Positions 1 to 8,260 are shown, counted from the stretch's first letter. The stretch is DNA of 26,698 nucleotides from Caldisericota bacterium (GCA_026390245.1 JAPLGI010000143.1:1-26698), one strand, 5' to 3'. A program made the numbers and translations. The notes: generated from the sequence alone by a model not told the origin.

Positions 1-7
1 TTTCCGG

Positions 8-376
8 CTAGATGTTCCCCCGTTTGATGACCAATTCCGCGACGACCTGACCGCCTTGGATGTGCTCGCGGACGATTCGGCGGGCATTCGCCTCGTCGAC
101 GTCTCCATAGATGACACTGGGCTGGTCTTTCATGGATACTTCGACAGTCGGTTCCCTGTCACACAGACCCATGCAGCCAGACTGCACTACCTGGACATCA
201 TGGATGTCGGCTTTCTCCAGCTCCTCAATGACGGCCATCAGAGCGTCCTTGGCCCCTGCAGCAATCCCGCACGTACCCATGGCAACAACAACCTTGCCTC
301 GCTCCTTGGACTGACGAAGGTCCATCGCCTTCAGGGTCTGTTCTTTGATACGCTTCAGTTCTTCCAGTGACTTCAT
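8..376 (-). CDS. hndB: HndB-like (2Fe-2S) ferredoxin-domain protein
   Basis: A 122-residue thioredoxin-fold [2Fe-2S] ferredoxin of the HndB type, the small electron-transfer subunit found with NADP-reducing or electron-bifurcating hydrogenases and formate dehydrogenases. The family signature GTCGIAAGAK is seen with C36, followed by SGCMGLCDREP with C68 and C72. Only three cysteines are visible, which I recall as normal for HndB-like proteins. The start is the ATG at 374-376, which has a GGAGGA site just upstream; the reading frame stays open to 505 but that part overlaps nuoE in a different frame. It follows the NuoE-like gene by 23 nt. The next gene of the operon lies beyond the left edge, probably a NuoF/HndC-type flavoprotein (inference). 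Confidence 0.88.
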   Translation of the reverse strand: MKSLEELKRIKEQTLKAMDLRQSKERGKVVVAMGTCGIAAGAKDALMAVIEELEKADIHDVQVVQSGCMGLCDREPTVEVSMKDQPSVIYGDVDEANARRIVREHIQGGQVVAELVIKRGNI

Positions 377-399
377 CGTCTCCTCCTCTGTTTTCAGGG

Positions 400-900
400 C
401 TATGCGTATTTGTTCAGCAACGTGATGACTTTGTCCGGCGTCATGCGGCCATACGTGTCCTTGTCGATGACAATGACGGGTGCGAGGCCACAAGCCCCCA
501 CACACCGCACCAGATCGAGCGTGAAACGCCCGTCCGGTGAGGTCTCTCCGGCCTTGATACCCAATGTCTTCATAACCCTTTCATACACAGTGCTGCCACC
601 GCGCACGTAGCAGGCAGTCCCCAGACACACGCTCACCGTGTGTCGTCCCTTCGGAACACGGCTGAAGAAGTGGTAGAACGTCACGACACCGTACACGGTC
701 GAGCGCGGCACGCTCAGCCTCGTCGATATGTAGTCCAGCACTTCGTCCGGGAGATAGCCAAAGATCTCCTGCGCCCGGTGCATGACGTTGATGAGGCTTC
801 CCTGCTGTTTTGCCTTCTCGCTGATGTAGGTGTCGAGTTCGTCAAACTGTCCCTTCAATTCGGGGTTCTCATTCAATCGCTCTTCCAGGTTCATCCGCAT
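400..900 (-). CDS. nuoE: NuoE/HndA-like NAD(P)-linked oxidoreductase [2Fe-2S] subunit
   Basis: A 166-residue 24-kDa-type subunit of complex I, bifurcating hydrogenase (HndA/HydC) or NAD-linked formate dehydrogenase. The thioredoxin-like domain carries the classic [2Fe-2S] ligands C92-x4-C97 (CLGTAC) and C133-x3-C137 (CVGAC). The N-terminal helical part contains the usual GYLPDEVLDYIS and YGVVTFYHFF segments. Length matches the family. The start is the ATG at 898-900 with GAGGAGG 7 nt upstream. The first 10 nt overlap the end of mobA, so translation is probably coupled. No other complex I subunits are present, so a soluble hydrogenase or formate dehydrogenase is more likely than Nuo (inference). 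Confidence 0.92.
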   Translation of the reverse strand: MRMNLEERLNENPELKGQFDELDTYISEKAKQQGSLINVMHRAQEIFGYLPDEVLDYISTRLSVPRSTVYGVVTFYHFFSRVPKGRHTVSVCLGTACYVRGGSTVYERVMKTLGIKAGETSPDGRFTLDLVRCVGACGLAPVIVIDKDTYGRMTPDKVITLLNKYA

Positions 901-1553
901 ACACGTTCCTCCTCTATCGACTTTTCGCCCGCACGCATCATCAGCCGTGCCATAATGAGATCATCCGGTGTGTTCACGTTGAAGAAAGACAATAACCGTT
1001 TGTCGTATTGCTCGCAACAGGACCGGTCCATGAAGCCAACGTGCAACGACTCATGGCGAAAGAGTTCCCGTACGGAATGGATCCCTGACGCCAGAAGTTC
1101 GGCAGCGACACCGACAACCCGAGAAGAATAGACAGCGAACAGTGGTTCAAGAAGGCCGTCAATGTTGGGGACAAGGATGTCCATTTCCTCGGCGCGCGCT
1201 CGCCTTGCCATCGCCTGAGCCAGAACAGGTGAGACAAACGGCATGTCGGCACCAACCACCATGTTCAATGGCGCATCTGAAGCTCTGAGTCCAGAGTAGA
1301 TACCGCCCAGGGGTCCCGCATCGGCCACGACGTCTCCAACGACCATCCGCTCCGGGTTGCCACCTGCCGGTATGAGTCCCGTGTTCTCGACCACGATGCA
1401 GTGCTCGTACAGTGTGCCAAGACGACGCAGGGGATACTCATAGAGCGGGACACCTGCAAGAGAAAGGCAGTACTTCGGCAAGCCCATCCGCCGGCTGCGG
1501 CCTCCTGCAAGGACAACAAGGTTCATGAGCGATTCGGGTGAAACATGACTCAT
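891..1553 (-). CDS. mobA: Molybdenum cofactor guanylyltransferase MobA-like
   Basis: A 220-residue nucleotidyltransferase of the MobA/MocA type, which adds a nucleotide (GMP for MobA) to molybdopterin. The N-terminal loop LAGGRSRRMGLPK (residues 15-27) is the family NTP-binding signature. DAGPLGGIYSGL and the metal-binding GADMPF follow as expected. The chosen start is the ATG at 1551-1553, with AAAGGAG about 6 nt upstream; the longer reading frame to 1616 has no site and a non-MobA N-terminus. It leads the operon with the NuoE-like and HndB-like genes. That placement suggests the enzyme encoded off the left edge needs molybdenum or tungsten, for instance an NAD-linked formate dehydrogenase (inference). 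MocA (CTP) specificity cannot be excluded. Confidence 0.85.
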   Translation of the reverse strand: MSHVSPESLMNLVVLAGGRSRRMGLPKYCLSLAGVPLYEYPLRRLGTLYEHCIVVENTGLIPAGGNPERMVVGDVVADAGPLGGIYSGLRASDAPLNMVVGADMPFVSPVLAQAMARRARAEEMDILVPNIDGLLEPLFAVYSSRVVGVAAELLASGIHSVRELFRHESLHVGFMDRSCCEQYDKRLLSFFNVNTPDDLIMARLMMRAGEKSIEEERVCG

Positions 1554-1672
1554 GCTATCTCCTTTCCGCAAAAACGTTGAGGCACTGTGATGTCGACCCT
1601 CCGAGCCCCTCAGCAAACACGCTCATCAGGTGCCGTCATTCTGACGCATTCGAACTCGGGCAGATCATGTGA

Positions 1673-1700
1673 ATTCTATAACAGCACGAGCAAAAGTCAA
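1673..1700 (-). promoter_or_regulatory. Candidate sigma70 promoter for mobA-nuoE-hndB
   Basis: On the minus strand TTGACT (1695-1700) and TAGAAT (1673-1678) are 16 nt apart, a good sigma70 match. Transcription would start near 1666, giving a leader of about 110 nt before mobA. The gene-free stretch 1554-1892 holds only this promoter and the rpsT promoter; I see no gene or RNA structure in the rest of it. Confidence 0.55.
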
Positions 1701-1827
1701 CTTCCTGCACGCGCTGCTTCTCACGCCAGGAGACTCGTCTCTGTCTGGCTACAGTATACGAATCCTGCGATTAGCAACAAGACGAGCAGGATTACCCATT
1801 CATAAGGTGCGCGGGGCCCGTCAATCA

Positions 1828-1855
1828 TTGACATCACCAGAAAAATGGGTACAGT
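1828..1855 (+). promoter_or_regulatory. Candidate sigma70 promoter for rpsT
   Basis: TTGACA (1828-1833, perfect -35) is followed after 16 nt by TACAGT (1850-1855, 4 of 6 matches to the -10). Transcription would start near 1862, about 30 nt before the rpsT start codon. Confidence 0.55.
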
Positions 1856-1892
1856 AGACAAGACACGTTTCAAAGAGACAAAGGAGAGTTTC

Positions 1893-2162
1893 ATGCCAAT
1901 AAAGAAAGCTTCTATCAAGGACGTCCGCAAGACCAAGACGCGGACAGCATACAATACCGAACATGCAGCCAAGACAAAACTTGCCTTGGATATGGCTCGC
2001 AAGTCGGACTACGCTCCCGAGAAAGTTGTCGACGCCGTGAAGCAGCTCGACAAGCTCGCTCAGAAGGGTATTGTCCACAGAAATACAGCTGCCCGCAAGA
2101 AGTCACGCCTGATGAAGAAGGCGAACGCTGCCAAGGTTGCGGCAAAGGCTACTGCATCGTAA
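1893..2162 (+). CDS. rpsT: 30S ribosomal protein S20
   Basis: An 89-residue, very lysine- and alanine-rich protein that fits S20, a primary 16S rRNA-binding protein of the small subunit body. It begins MPIKKASIKDVRKTKTR and contains the typical HRNTAARKKSRLMKK segment near the C-terminus. The start is the ATG at 1893 with AAGGAGAG just upstream; an in-frame GTG further up has no site. It is the only plus-strand gene in the first 8 kb. Its last 14 nt overlap the convergent holA gene, an arrangement related to the common holA/rpsT pairing in Firmicutes, here taken to actual overlap. Confidence 0.96.
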   Translation: MPIKKASIKDVRKTKTRTAYNTEHAAKTKLALDMARKSDYAPEKVVDAVKQLDKLAQKGIVHRNTAARKKSRLMKKANAAKVAAKATAS

Positions 2163-3174
2163 GAGCTACTACCGAAAGCAACCGCTCAAGGGCTGCCAGC
2201 GCACTACTGGTGAGCCCTTTTTTCGTTTCGTACTCAATTTCCTCCAGGCGCTCCAGCATGGCCTCAAGTTCGCGCAGCTTGATGTGACTTGCTGCGGTCA
2301 GGAGAGCACCAAGCGTGTGGTCATCAAGGTACTGATGCTGGGTGCGCAGACACCAGGCTCTGAGGTCAGCCTTGGGCCGATTTGACTTCGAAACGAGCTT
2401 CGCGTTCAACAACCGCACAAACCCTAGTTCCACGTCATAGAGGATGGTCGTGTCAGCGGCCCCCGAAGCCGAAAGGTCATAGAGAGCCGTCACTGCATGG
2501 TCGTATTTCCTGAGCGAGACTGCCTCGACGAGGTCTGCAGCGGCTGCAACGTGACACCGAGGCACGACTTCACGGACATCGGTGACCGTGATTGCGTCGC
2601 CCGTATATGCGAGGAGTCTATCGATTTCACTTCGCATAAGGAAGAAGCTGTTTGCCGTGCGCTCCATAAGCTCGTGGACCGCCTGGTCATCAATTGCCCG
2701 CCCATCGAATCTCTTCTTGATCCAGGAGCGTACTGCCGTAAGGGGGACCGCGTAGCTGGTCACTACATGCGCCTTCTTGAGAAGATCCTGTGGAACCTTG
2801 GCGGGATCCGCAAAGATGACAGTGGTGGTGCTCCCGGACAGAAACAGGGGTGCCATGGTTCCCAGACGCCTGGCCCCCTTCTCTTCGAGACCATTGATGA
2901 TGAGGACTTTGCGCCCAGACCCGAAGCTCTCGCTGCCGAGGAACTCGCGGATGACGTCCACGTTGTCCTCACTGCCCTCGAACTCGGCATAGTCGAAGGC
3001 CCGGAAAGCTTGCGCTACCTGCAGACGCGCTGCCTCCTTCGCCTGTGGAACAAAGTAGTCGTCTCCGGGAGCGAAGACATACAGCGATGACGGCTTCTTC
3101 CCTCTGAGGCTCGTGAGACCTTCAGTGACCGAGAGGTCGCTGGATTGAGACGCATATCCTTTGGTTGCGGCCAT
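2149..3174 (-). CDS. holA: DNA polymerase III delta subunit
   Basis: A 341-residue clamp-loader delta subunit, which opens the beta sliding clamp. The order of elements fits HolA: an N-terminal LYVFAPGDDYFVPQAKE segment, a mid-region RKVLIINGLEE strand (the degenerate AAA+ core has no Walker A), then helical domains II and III with SFFLMRSEIDRLL and a C-terminal collar. The ATG at 3172-3174 is preferred; a TTG at 3204 is also in frame but overlaps asnS. The ribosome site is weak (GGGAG very close to the start), so coupling to asnS, 10 nt upstream, is likely. It is the last gene of the coaD-to-holA run, and its 3' end is shared with rpsT. Confidence 0.85.
   Translation of the reverse strand: MAATKGYASQSSDLSVTEGLTSLRGKKPSSLYVFAPGDDYFVPQAKEAARLQVAQAFRAFDYAEFEGSEDNVDVIREFLGSESFGSGRKVLIINGLEEKGARRLGTMAPLFLSGSTTTVIFADPAKVPQDLLKKAHVVTSYAVPLTAVRSWIKKRFDGRAIDDQAVHELMERTANSFFLMRSEIDRLLAYTGDAITVTDVREVVPRCHVAAAADLVEAVSLRKYDHAVTALYDLSASGAADTTILYDVELGFVRLLNAKLVSKSNRPKADLRAWCLRTQHQYLDDHTLGALLTAASHIKLRELEAMLERLEEIEYETKKGLTSSALAALERLLSVVALTMQ
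2188..2223 (+). terminator. Rho-independent terminator of rpsT inside holA
   Basis: AAGGGCT (2188-2194) pairs with AGCCCTT (2213-2219), an inner CCAG/CTGG stem extends the hairpin, and six T residues follow (2218-2223). It lies 25 nt past the rpsT stop and within the 3' coding part of holA on the other strand. Confidence 0.75.
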
Positions 3175-3184
3175 TGCTCCCGAA

Positions 3185-4468
3185 CTATGGGTAAATCTTC
3201 TCAAGCAGCCGCGGAAACGGGACAGTCTCCCTTACGTGCGGCAGCTTGCAGATCCAGGCCACTGTCCTCTCGACGCCAAGACCAAACCCGCTGTGCGGGA
3301 CCGATCCATACTTGCGCAGGTCGAGATACCACTGGTAGTCTGCCTCGGCAAGTCCCTCGGCATGAACTCGTGCGAGAAGCAGCTCGTAATCGTCTTCACG
3401 CTGCCCGCCTCCGATGATCTCACCATACCCCTCCGGAGCCAGCAGGTCGGCACACAGGACCGTCTGCGGATTGGCTGGATTGGTCTTCATGTAGAACGCC
3501 TTGAATGACTTGGGATAGCTGTGTACAAAGACAGGACGTTCAAACTGGTTCGAAATGAGCGTCTCCTCATCCCCACCGAAGTCGTCGCCCCACTGGATCG
3601 GCGAACCGGCTTTCTGAAGAAGCTTCACTGCTTCATCGTAGGAGATACGTGGAAACGGCGTCGCTATCTTCTCGAGCGGAGAAACGTCCCGTTCGATGAT
3701 GGACAGCTCCTCTTTGCGCTTTTCGAGCACCTGCTGCACGATGTATGTGACAAAGCTCTCCTGAACATCGCAGTTCTGTGCCCAATCGCAGTAGGCCATT
3801 TCAGGCTCGACCATCCAGAACTCCGTCAGGTGCCGGCGCGTCTTGGACTTCTCGGCGCGAAACGCCGGACCAAAGCAATAGACGTTCCCAAAAGCCATTG
3901 CGGTCGCTTCATTGTAGAGCTGGCCACTCTGCGACAAGTAGGCGGGCACGCCGAAATAGTCAGTCGAAAACAGTGTCGAAGATCCTTCGCACGCGTTCGC
4001 AGACAGGATGGGCGCGTCCATAAGCAGGAAGCCGTTGTCATCAAGGTAGTCACGAATGCTCTTGACAATCGTGGCACGTATGCGCATGATCGCCCACTGG
4101 CGCTTCGATCGGAGCCACAGATGCCTGTTGCTCATCAGGAAGTCCACACCGTGCTCCTTGGGCGTTATCGGATAGTCCAGGGCCGCCTGATGGACCTCGA
4201 TCTTCTGAACATGCATCTCATGGCCGCCGGGCGCCCTCTCCTCGGCGTGGACGGTCCCAGTGACGCTAATGCTGCTCTCCTGTGTGAGGTGGCGCACCAA
4301 TTCGAACGTCGGATCGTCGACGTCGCTCTTGGCGACGACGCATTGCATGATACCCGTGCCGTCCCGAACGAGGACAAACGCTACTTTCCCACTGCTACGG
4401 CTGTTGTAGACCCATCCACGGATGGTCTGGACTTGGCTGATACAATCTGCTGCCTTGTCGATGTACAT
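3185..4468 (-). CDS. asnS: Asparaginyl-tRNA synthetase
   Basis: A 427-residue class IIb aminoacyl-tRNA synthetase that charges tRNA-Asn. The N-terminal OB-fold anticodon-binding domain covers roughly residues 15-95 (GWVYNSRSSGKVAFVLVRDG). The catalytic domain has motif 2 at FRAEKSKTRRHLTEFWMVEPE (from residue 203) and motif 3 at GFGLGVERTV (394-403) with R401. The wording of motif 2 and the C-terminal RETVPFPR favour AsnRS over bacterial AspRS, and the GAD insertion of bacterial AspRS is absent. The start is the ATG at 4466-4468 with GGAGGAG about 8 nt upstream, located inside the end of the DUF177 gene region, 2 nt after its stop. An archaeal-type AspRS is the main alternative and is less likely. 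Confidence 0.93.
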   Translation of the reverse strand: MYIDKAADCISQVQTIRGWVYNSRSSGKVAFVLVRDGTGIMQCVVAKSDVDDPTFELVRHLTQESSISVTGTVHAEERAPGGHEMHVQKIEVHQAALDYPITPKEHGVDFLMSNRHLWLRSKRQWAIMRIRATIVKSIRDYLDDNGFLLMDAPILSANACEGSSTLFSTDYFGVPAYLSQSGQLYNEATAMAFGNVYCFGPAFRAEKSKTRRHLTEFWMVEPEMAYCDWAQNCDVQESFVTYIVQQVLEKRKEELSIIERDVSPLEKIATPFPRISYDEAVKLLQKAGSPIQWGDDFGGDEETLISNQFERPVFVHSYPKSFKAFYMKTNPANPQTVLCADLLAPEGYGEIIGGGQREDDYELLLARVHAEGLAEADYQWYLDLRKYGSVPHSGFGLGVERTVAWICKLPHVRETVPFPRLLEKIYP

Positions 4469-4470
4469 GG

Positions 4471-4932
4471 TTATTTCTCCTCCAGGGACTTCTGATGCGA
4501 ACAGACTGTCGAGTTCAGATTCGCCCCGCACTCGGGACACAACCCCCTGCAATCTTCATTGCATAGCGGAAACTCGGTGACTTCGATCAACAGATGCTGG
4601 CGAACCACATCAGAAACGTCAAGCACGTCCGATTCAAGTGCGAACACGTCTTCCTGATCTGGATCATCCTGTCCATCGAGAAGATATGTCTCGTTGACGT
4701 CAAACTCCACGTCTTCCACTACCGGGTCCAGGCACCTCACACATGGCTGGCTCACCTTCGCGCCAAACGATCCTGAAAACTGATAGCCGATTCCCAGGTT
4801 GCTCAGGACGAACTGTCCCGTCACCGGCTCAAGAAGTGCAACACCAGGGAGATCCCCGACCCCGTCTTCCTCGAACGCAAACGATTGGCTGCTCCCTTCC
4901 TCAATGTTCAGCTTCCGGAGTTCCAGTTTCAC
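4471..4932 (-). CDS. DUF177 (YceD-family) protein
   Basis: A 153-residue protein of the DUF177/YceD family, which in many bacteria sits just before rpmF and is linked to ribosome or 23S rRNA accumulation. The family's beta-rich N-terminal half with CVRCLDP (C64, C67) is visible. A second cysteine cluster, CNEDCRGLCPECG (C124, C128, C132, C135), fits the usual zinc-ribbon-like C-terminus. The start is a GTG at 4930-4932 preceded by GGGGGTGAG. rpmF is not next to it; asnS follows after 2 nt. It overlaps the coiled-coil gene upstream by 32 nt. Confidence 0.85.
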   Translation of the reverse strand: MKLELRKLNIEEGSSQSFAFEEDGVGDLPGVALLEPVTGQFVLSNLGIGYQFSGSFGAKVSQPCVRCLDPVVEDVEFDVNETYLLDGQDDPDQEDVFALESDVLDVSDVVRQHLLIEVTEFPLCNEDCRGLCPECGANLNSTVCSHQKSLEEK

Positions 4933-5389
4933 CGCTGCTCACCCCCACATGAAACTGCGCCTCTGATGCCTTGACAGTCTCGGTCAGCTTTGTCAGGATC
5001 TGCTCCAGCTGCTCCAGCATCTTCAGCGAGTAGTCATCAGCTTGCTGCTCGGCGGCCGTTCGTGCGGCCACGACCTCGGCCATCATGCGGTCTCGGTCCA
5101 CAATGGCGGAACGTACGATTTCACTGTCCGCGACAAGGTCGTCGTGCGAACGCTGTCCCTCCTCGATCATTCGGCTGCTTTGCCGCCTTGCGTCAGCCAC
5201 CAGAGCATCACGCTGTTCCAGAAGGGCACACGCGTTGCGGACCTGTTCCGGAAATGCTGTGCGGAGATGAGCAACCGCATCTGCAAGCTCCTCATCCTTG
5301 ATGACGCGATAACCGAACAACCTCGGGCCCCGTTCTCTCACCTGGTCGATACGGTCGATGATGTCCTGCAGGGTAAGCTTCTCAATCAT
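4901..5389 (-). CDS. Coiled-coil protein of the coaD locus, function unknown
   Basis: A 162-residue, charged, mostly helical protein. The first 35 residues (LTLQDIIDRIDQVRERGPRL) are followed by the segment VIKDEELADAVAHLRTAFPE, then a long coiled coil rich in Ala, Arg, Glu and Gln to about residue 145. This matches, as I recall it, a conserved Clostridia family encoded beside coaD and often annotated as an ATPase or ATP synthase B-like subunit. No membrane segment is visible, so a real F0 role is unlikely. The start is the ATG at 5387-5389 with GGAGG 5 nt upstream; the frame remains open to 5509 without support. It overlaps coaD by 8 nt and DUF177 by 32 nt. Confidence 0.75.
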   Translation of the reverse strand: MIEKLTLQDIIDRIDQVRERGPRLFGYRVIKDEELADAVAHLRTAFPEQVRNACALLEQRDALVADARRQSSRMIEEGQRSHDDLVADSEIVRSAIVDRDRMMAEVVAARTAAEQQADDYSLKMLEQLEQILTKLTETVKASEAQFHVGVSSGETGTPEAEH

Positions 5390-5882
5390 GGGTTCCTCCC
5401 TTGGCCCGGGACAGGCCCAGGACAATCCTGTCTGCAACGCCGGCAGGCAACAAGTCATGAACGTCCCCGCCTCCTTCGTACATCTGCTTGACAAGCGTGG
5501 AGGACACAAAGAAGTGCTCTTGGGAGCTCAGGAGGTAAATGATCTCGATATCCGGGTCGAGATGCCTGTTGGCCCAGGCGAGCTGCACCTCATAGTCAAA
5601 GTCCGACACGGGTCGTAGTCCACGCAGCATGATATTGGTACCCATGCGCCTCATGAAGCGGACCACAAGATCGTCGAAACCTTCCACCACGACATTCGGT
5701 ATGTGCGCTGTCGCATGGCGGACCATGTCGACACGCTCATCCAGTGACCACATCGGGCTCTTGTACGCCATGCCGGCAACTCCCACGACAAGGCGCTCAC
5801 ACAAGCGCGCTCCCCGCTCAACGACGTCGACATGTCCCCTCGTAACCGGGTCGAACGTCCCCGGATAGACGACTGTAATCAT
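5382..5882 (-). CDS. coaD: Phosphopantetheine adenylyltransferase
   Basis: A 166-residue PPAT, the penultimate enzyme of coenzyme A synthesis, joining ATP and 4'-phosphopantetheine. The nucleotidyl-transferase signature YPGTFDPVTRGH has the T/HxGH motif at residues 14-17. RGLRPVSDFDYE (from 88) and VSSTLVKQ (from 126) are the expected substrate and nucleotide loops. The start at 5880-5882 gives the canonical MITVVYPGTFDP N-terminus; ATG 5891 and TTG 5906 are also in frame. A proposed transcription start near 5899 also favours the shorter forms. First gene of the coaD - coiled coil - DUF177 - asnS - holA run. Confidence 0.93.
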   Translation of the reverse strand: MITVVYPGTFDPVTRGHVDVVERGARLCERLVVGVAGMAYKSPMWSLDERVDMVRHATAHIPNVVVEGFDDLVVRFMRRMGTNIMLRGLRPVSDFDYEVQLAWANRHLDPDIEIIYLLSSQEHFFVSSTLVKQMYEGGGDVHDLLPAGVADRIVLGLSRAKGGTHD

Positions 5883-5905
5883 GTGTCCCATAGGCCTCGT
5901 CTTCA

Positions 5906-5933
5906 AGTGTAGTCAAAAGACACCGGATGAAAA
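5906..5933 (-). promoter_or_regulatory. Weak candidate promoter for the coaD operon
   Basis: Minus-strand TTTTCA (5928-5933) and TACACT (5906-5911), each 4 of 6 matches, are 16 nt apart. The -35 box overlaps the T-rich tail of the upstream terminator. Confidence 0.3.
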
Positions 5934-5966
5934 GAAGAAGAGGGGCGCCTTGCGGCGCCCCTCTTC
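5925..5966 (-). terminator. Rho-independent terminator of the amino-acid ABC operon
   Basis: A perfect 13-bp stem, GAAGAGGGGCGCC (5937-5949) with GGCGCCCCTCTTC (5954-5966), has a 4-nt loop. On the minus strand it is followed by a T-rich tail TTCTTTTC. It lies 16 nt past the stop of the ABC ATPase gene. Confidence 0.85.
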
Positions 5967-5981
5967 ACGGTATTGAACCAC

Positions 5982-6740
5982 CTACGCCAAGTGCACCTTG
6001 CTGAGAAAACTCTGTGTGCGCTCCTGCTGAGGATGTTCAAATACCTCGGAAGGAGTCCCGGTCTCAATAATGAGGCCCTGATCCATGAAGATGACCCGGT
6101 CCGCAACTTCCTTTGCAAAACCCATCTCATGGGTGACGACGATCATTGTCATGCCTTCGTCCGCGAGTTTCACCATCACATCGAGGACCTCGTGAATCAA
6201 CTCCACGTCGATGGAAGAAGTCGGCTCGTCAAAAAGCATGAGCTTCGGATGCATGGCAAGCGCACGCGCTATGGCTACGCGCTGTTGCTCGCCGCCACTC
6301 ATCTGGCCAGGCTTGTGATCGGCCCGGTGGGACAGGCCCACCTTCGCCAGGAGCTCCATTGCCTCAGCCTCTGCTGCCTTGCGAGCTGTCCTCTTGACAA
6401 CGAGAGGTCCCAGGGCGACGTTCTGAAGAGCGGTAAGGTGGGGAAACACGTTGAATTGCTGAAATACCATGCCAATGTCTTCCCTCAGTCTGCGAATGTC
6501 GGATTTGCCTGATTCGACGAACTTGCCGTCAAATGTTATGCGGCCGGCCGACGGAGGTTCGATCCAGTTGAGGCACCTCACCAAGGTACTCTTGCCCGAA
6601 CCTGAAGGTCCCATCAACACCAGACGCTCCCTGCAATCCATATCGAAGCTCACGCCCTTGATGACCTCGAGAGAGCCGAACGACTTGTGCAGATCATCGA
6701 CGATGAGAAGCTTCTCCTGCGACATCATGCCGACATCCAT
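5982..6740 (-). CDS. glnQ: Polar amino-acid ABC transporter ATP-binding protein (GlnQ-like)
   Basis: A 252-residue cytoplasmic ATPase of the polar amino-acid uptake family. Walker [10 protein letters not shown] is at 44-52, the Q-loop at VFQQFNVFP (92-100), the ABC signature MSGGEQQ at 147-153, Walker B LMLFDE at 167-172, and the switch histidine at H204. The D-loop reads TSSIDVE rather than the usual TSALDPE, a mild oddity. The start is the ATG at 6738-6740 with GGTGGAG upstream. It follows the permease after 1 nt and is the last gene of the three-gene operon, just before a strong terminator. The substrate cannot be read from the ATPase. Confidence 0.93.
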   Translation of the reverse strand: MDVGMMSQEKLLIVDDLHKSFGSLEVIKGVSFDMDCRERLVLMGPSGSGKSTLVRCLNWIEPPSAGRITFDGKFVESGKSDIRRLREDIGMVFQQFNVFPHLTALQNVALGPLVVKRTARKAAEAEAMELLAKVGLSHRADHKPGQMSGGEQQRVAIARALAMHPKLMLFDEPTSSIDVELIHEVLDVMVKLADEGMTMIVVTHEMGFAKEVADRVIFMDQGLIIETGTPSEVFEHPQQERTQSFLSKVHLA

Positions 6741-6741
6741 T

Positions 6742-7386
6742 TCACTCCACCTTCTTCTCGAGACTCCGCGACCACTGCATGACCGGAGTAGTCATAATCA
6801 GATAGATCATTGCCGCCCCAATGAGTGGCGAGAAGACGTTGTAAGTGCGGGCGCCAATAATCTTCGCCTTGAAAAGAAGGTCCTCCATTGAGATGAAGGC
6901 AACCAGAGACGTATCCTTGATCAACGCTGCAAACTCATTCGCAAGAGGGGGCAGAACCCGCCGAAACGTCTGCGGAAGAATAACGTGGCGCAATGCCTGC
7001 GCCTGACTCATGCCCAGTGAGAAAGCAGCTTCAGACTGTCCTTTGGGGATCGATTCGACCGCAGAACGGAATACCTCGGCAATGTACGCAGCGTAACACA
7101 CTGCAAGAGAAACCGCGGCTGCGGGGAACTGAGGCAGGTTCAGTCCTATCCTCGGAAGAGCGTAGTACACGATGAGAATAAGCAGCAAAGCCGGCGTTCC
7201 CCGAACGGCCTCGATGTAGAGACGAGTGATGGCACCGATGACTTTCCCCCCAAACATGTTCAACAGTCCCACCAACAGCCCTGCGAGTGTCGCGAAGATC
7301 ATCGACACGACCGTGAGCGCAAGCGTGGTCCATGCGCCTGCCAGGAGAAATGGCAGGTTGTCGAAGATGATGGACCACTTAAACAT
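6742..7386 (-). CDS. Polar amino-acid ABC transporter permease (HisM/GlnP family)
   Basis: A 214-residue inner-membrane permease with about five transmembrane helices. The cytoplasmic EAA loop, which docks on the ATPase, reads [20 protein letters not shown]. The segment [17 protein letters not shown] is typical of the HisMQ/GlnP group. The start is the ATG at 7384-7386 with GAGGGG upstream. Only one permease gene is present, so it presumably works as a homodimer (inference). It lies 26 nt after the binding-protein gene. Confidence 0.92.
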   Translation of the reverse strand: MFKWSIIFDNLPFLLAGAWTTLALTVVSMIFATLAGLLVGLLNMFGGKVIGAITRLYIEAVRGTPALLLILIVYYALPRIGLNLPQFPAAAVSLAVCYAAYIAEVFRSAVESIPKGQSEAAFSLGMSQAQALRHVILPQTFRRVLPPLANEFAALIKDTSLVAFISMEDLLFKAKIIGARTYNVFSPLIGAAMIYLIMTTPVMQWSRSLEKKVE

Positions 7387-7412
7387 CTTCCATTACCCCT
7401 CGATCACCACTG

Positions 7413-8198
7413 TTACTTGGGCAGGTATGGAGGGTCGGCAAAGAAGTACTTGCGGTAGAGACTTGCATATGTTCCATCCGCGACCACCTTGAGGAGGGCC
7501 GCATCAATGTCGCTCTTGAGCTGGGCATCATCCTTACGCACCGCGATACCGTACAGCTGTGTCAAGTCCTGACCGGCAATCGAGGTCGTATCGAGAACCT
7601 TCAGTGTAGGATGCGTACTGGCATAGGCCGTGCATACAGGATAGTCGTTCACCACGGCATCGGTCTTGCCATTCTCGAGGTCCAGGGTCGCAAGCTGGAT
7701 GTCCGGGTAGGAACTGACCTTCACACCAGTGATCATCTTGGCCGATGATTCACCTGTGGTGCCAGTCTGAACGCCTACCGTCTTCCCCACCAGGTCCTCT
7801 GGTTTCGTGATCGTGTTCTTGCTGGGGTTGTACATGATACCCATGTCCGCCCGGTAGTAGGGGATGGAGAAGCTGACTTCTTTCCCGCGTTCGGGGGTGA
7901 TCGTCATGGCGGCGCATACGGCGTCGAACTTCTTCCCCTGCAGGGCAAGGAGAAGTCCGTCGAAAGCCCCACTGGTCAGACTGCTGGTTCTGCCCATCTT
8001 CGCCGCGATGGCCTCCATCAGCTCCACATCAAACCCAGTGGGCTTATTGGCTGCATCGGCGTACTCGAATGGGGCATACGTAGGGTCAGTCCCCCAATTC
8101 AGTGTTCCAGCTTCAGTCTTGCATCCTGTCAGGACCGTAAGGACCATCACAGCAACAACCATTAACACAATACTGCGGGCAAACGCTGTCTTCTTCAT
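7413..8198 (-). CDS. Amino-acid ABC transporter substrate-binding lipoprotein
   Basis: A 261-residue extracytoplasmic binding protein of the SBP_bac_3 family. The N-terminus has KK, a hydrophobic stretch and the lipobox LTGC with C26 as the lipidated residue. The mature part shows TYAPFEYADAANKPTGFDVE, MTITPERGKEVSFSIPYY and VGVQTGTTGESSA, all characteristic of cationic or polar amino-acid binders. The start is the ATG at 8196-8198 with GGAGGAG upstream. It leads the operon with permease and ATPase. A close paralogue lies 1 kb away on the other strand (9272-10108). Confidence 0.94.
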   Translation of the reverse strand: MKKTAFARSIVLMVVAVMVLTVLTGCKTEAGTLNWGTDPTYAPFEYADAANKPTGFDVELMEAIAAKMGRTSSLTSGAFDGLLLALQGKKFDAVCAAMTITPERGKEVSFSIPYYRADMGIMYNPSKNTITKPEDLVGKTVGVQTGTTGESSAKMITGVKVSSYPDIQLATLDLENGKTDAVVNDYPVCTAYASTHPTLKVLDTTSIAGQDLTQLYGIAVRKDDAQLKSDIDAALLKVVADGTYASLYRKYFFADPPYLPK

Positions 8199-8260
8199 CC
8201 TTTCTCCTCCTGCATGATTCAGATTTCTGGCAACCGTCAGCTGAGCGAGCTACCCGATAC

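Noticed and set aside
3521..4495. 324-residue plus-strand ORF
   Set aside because: Lies antisense to asnS, has no ribosome site or recognisable motif, and is explained by the codon bias of asnS.
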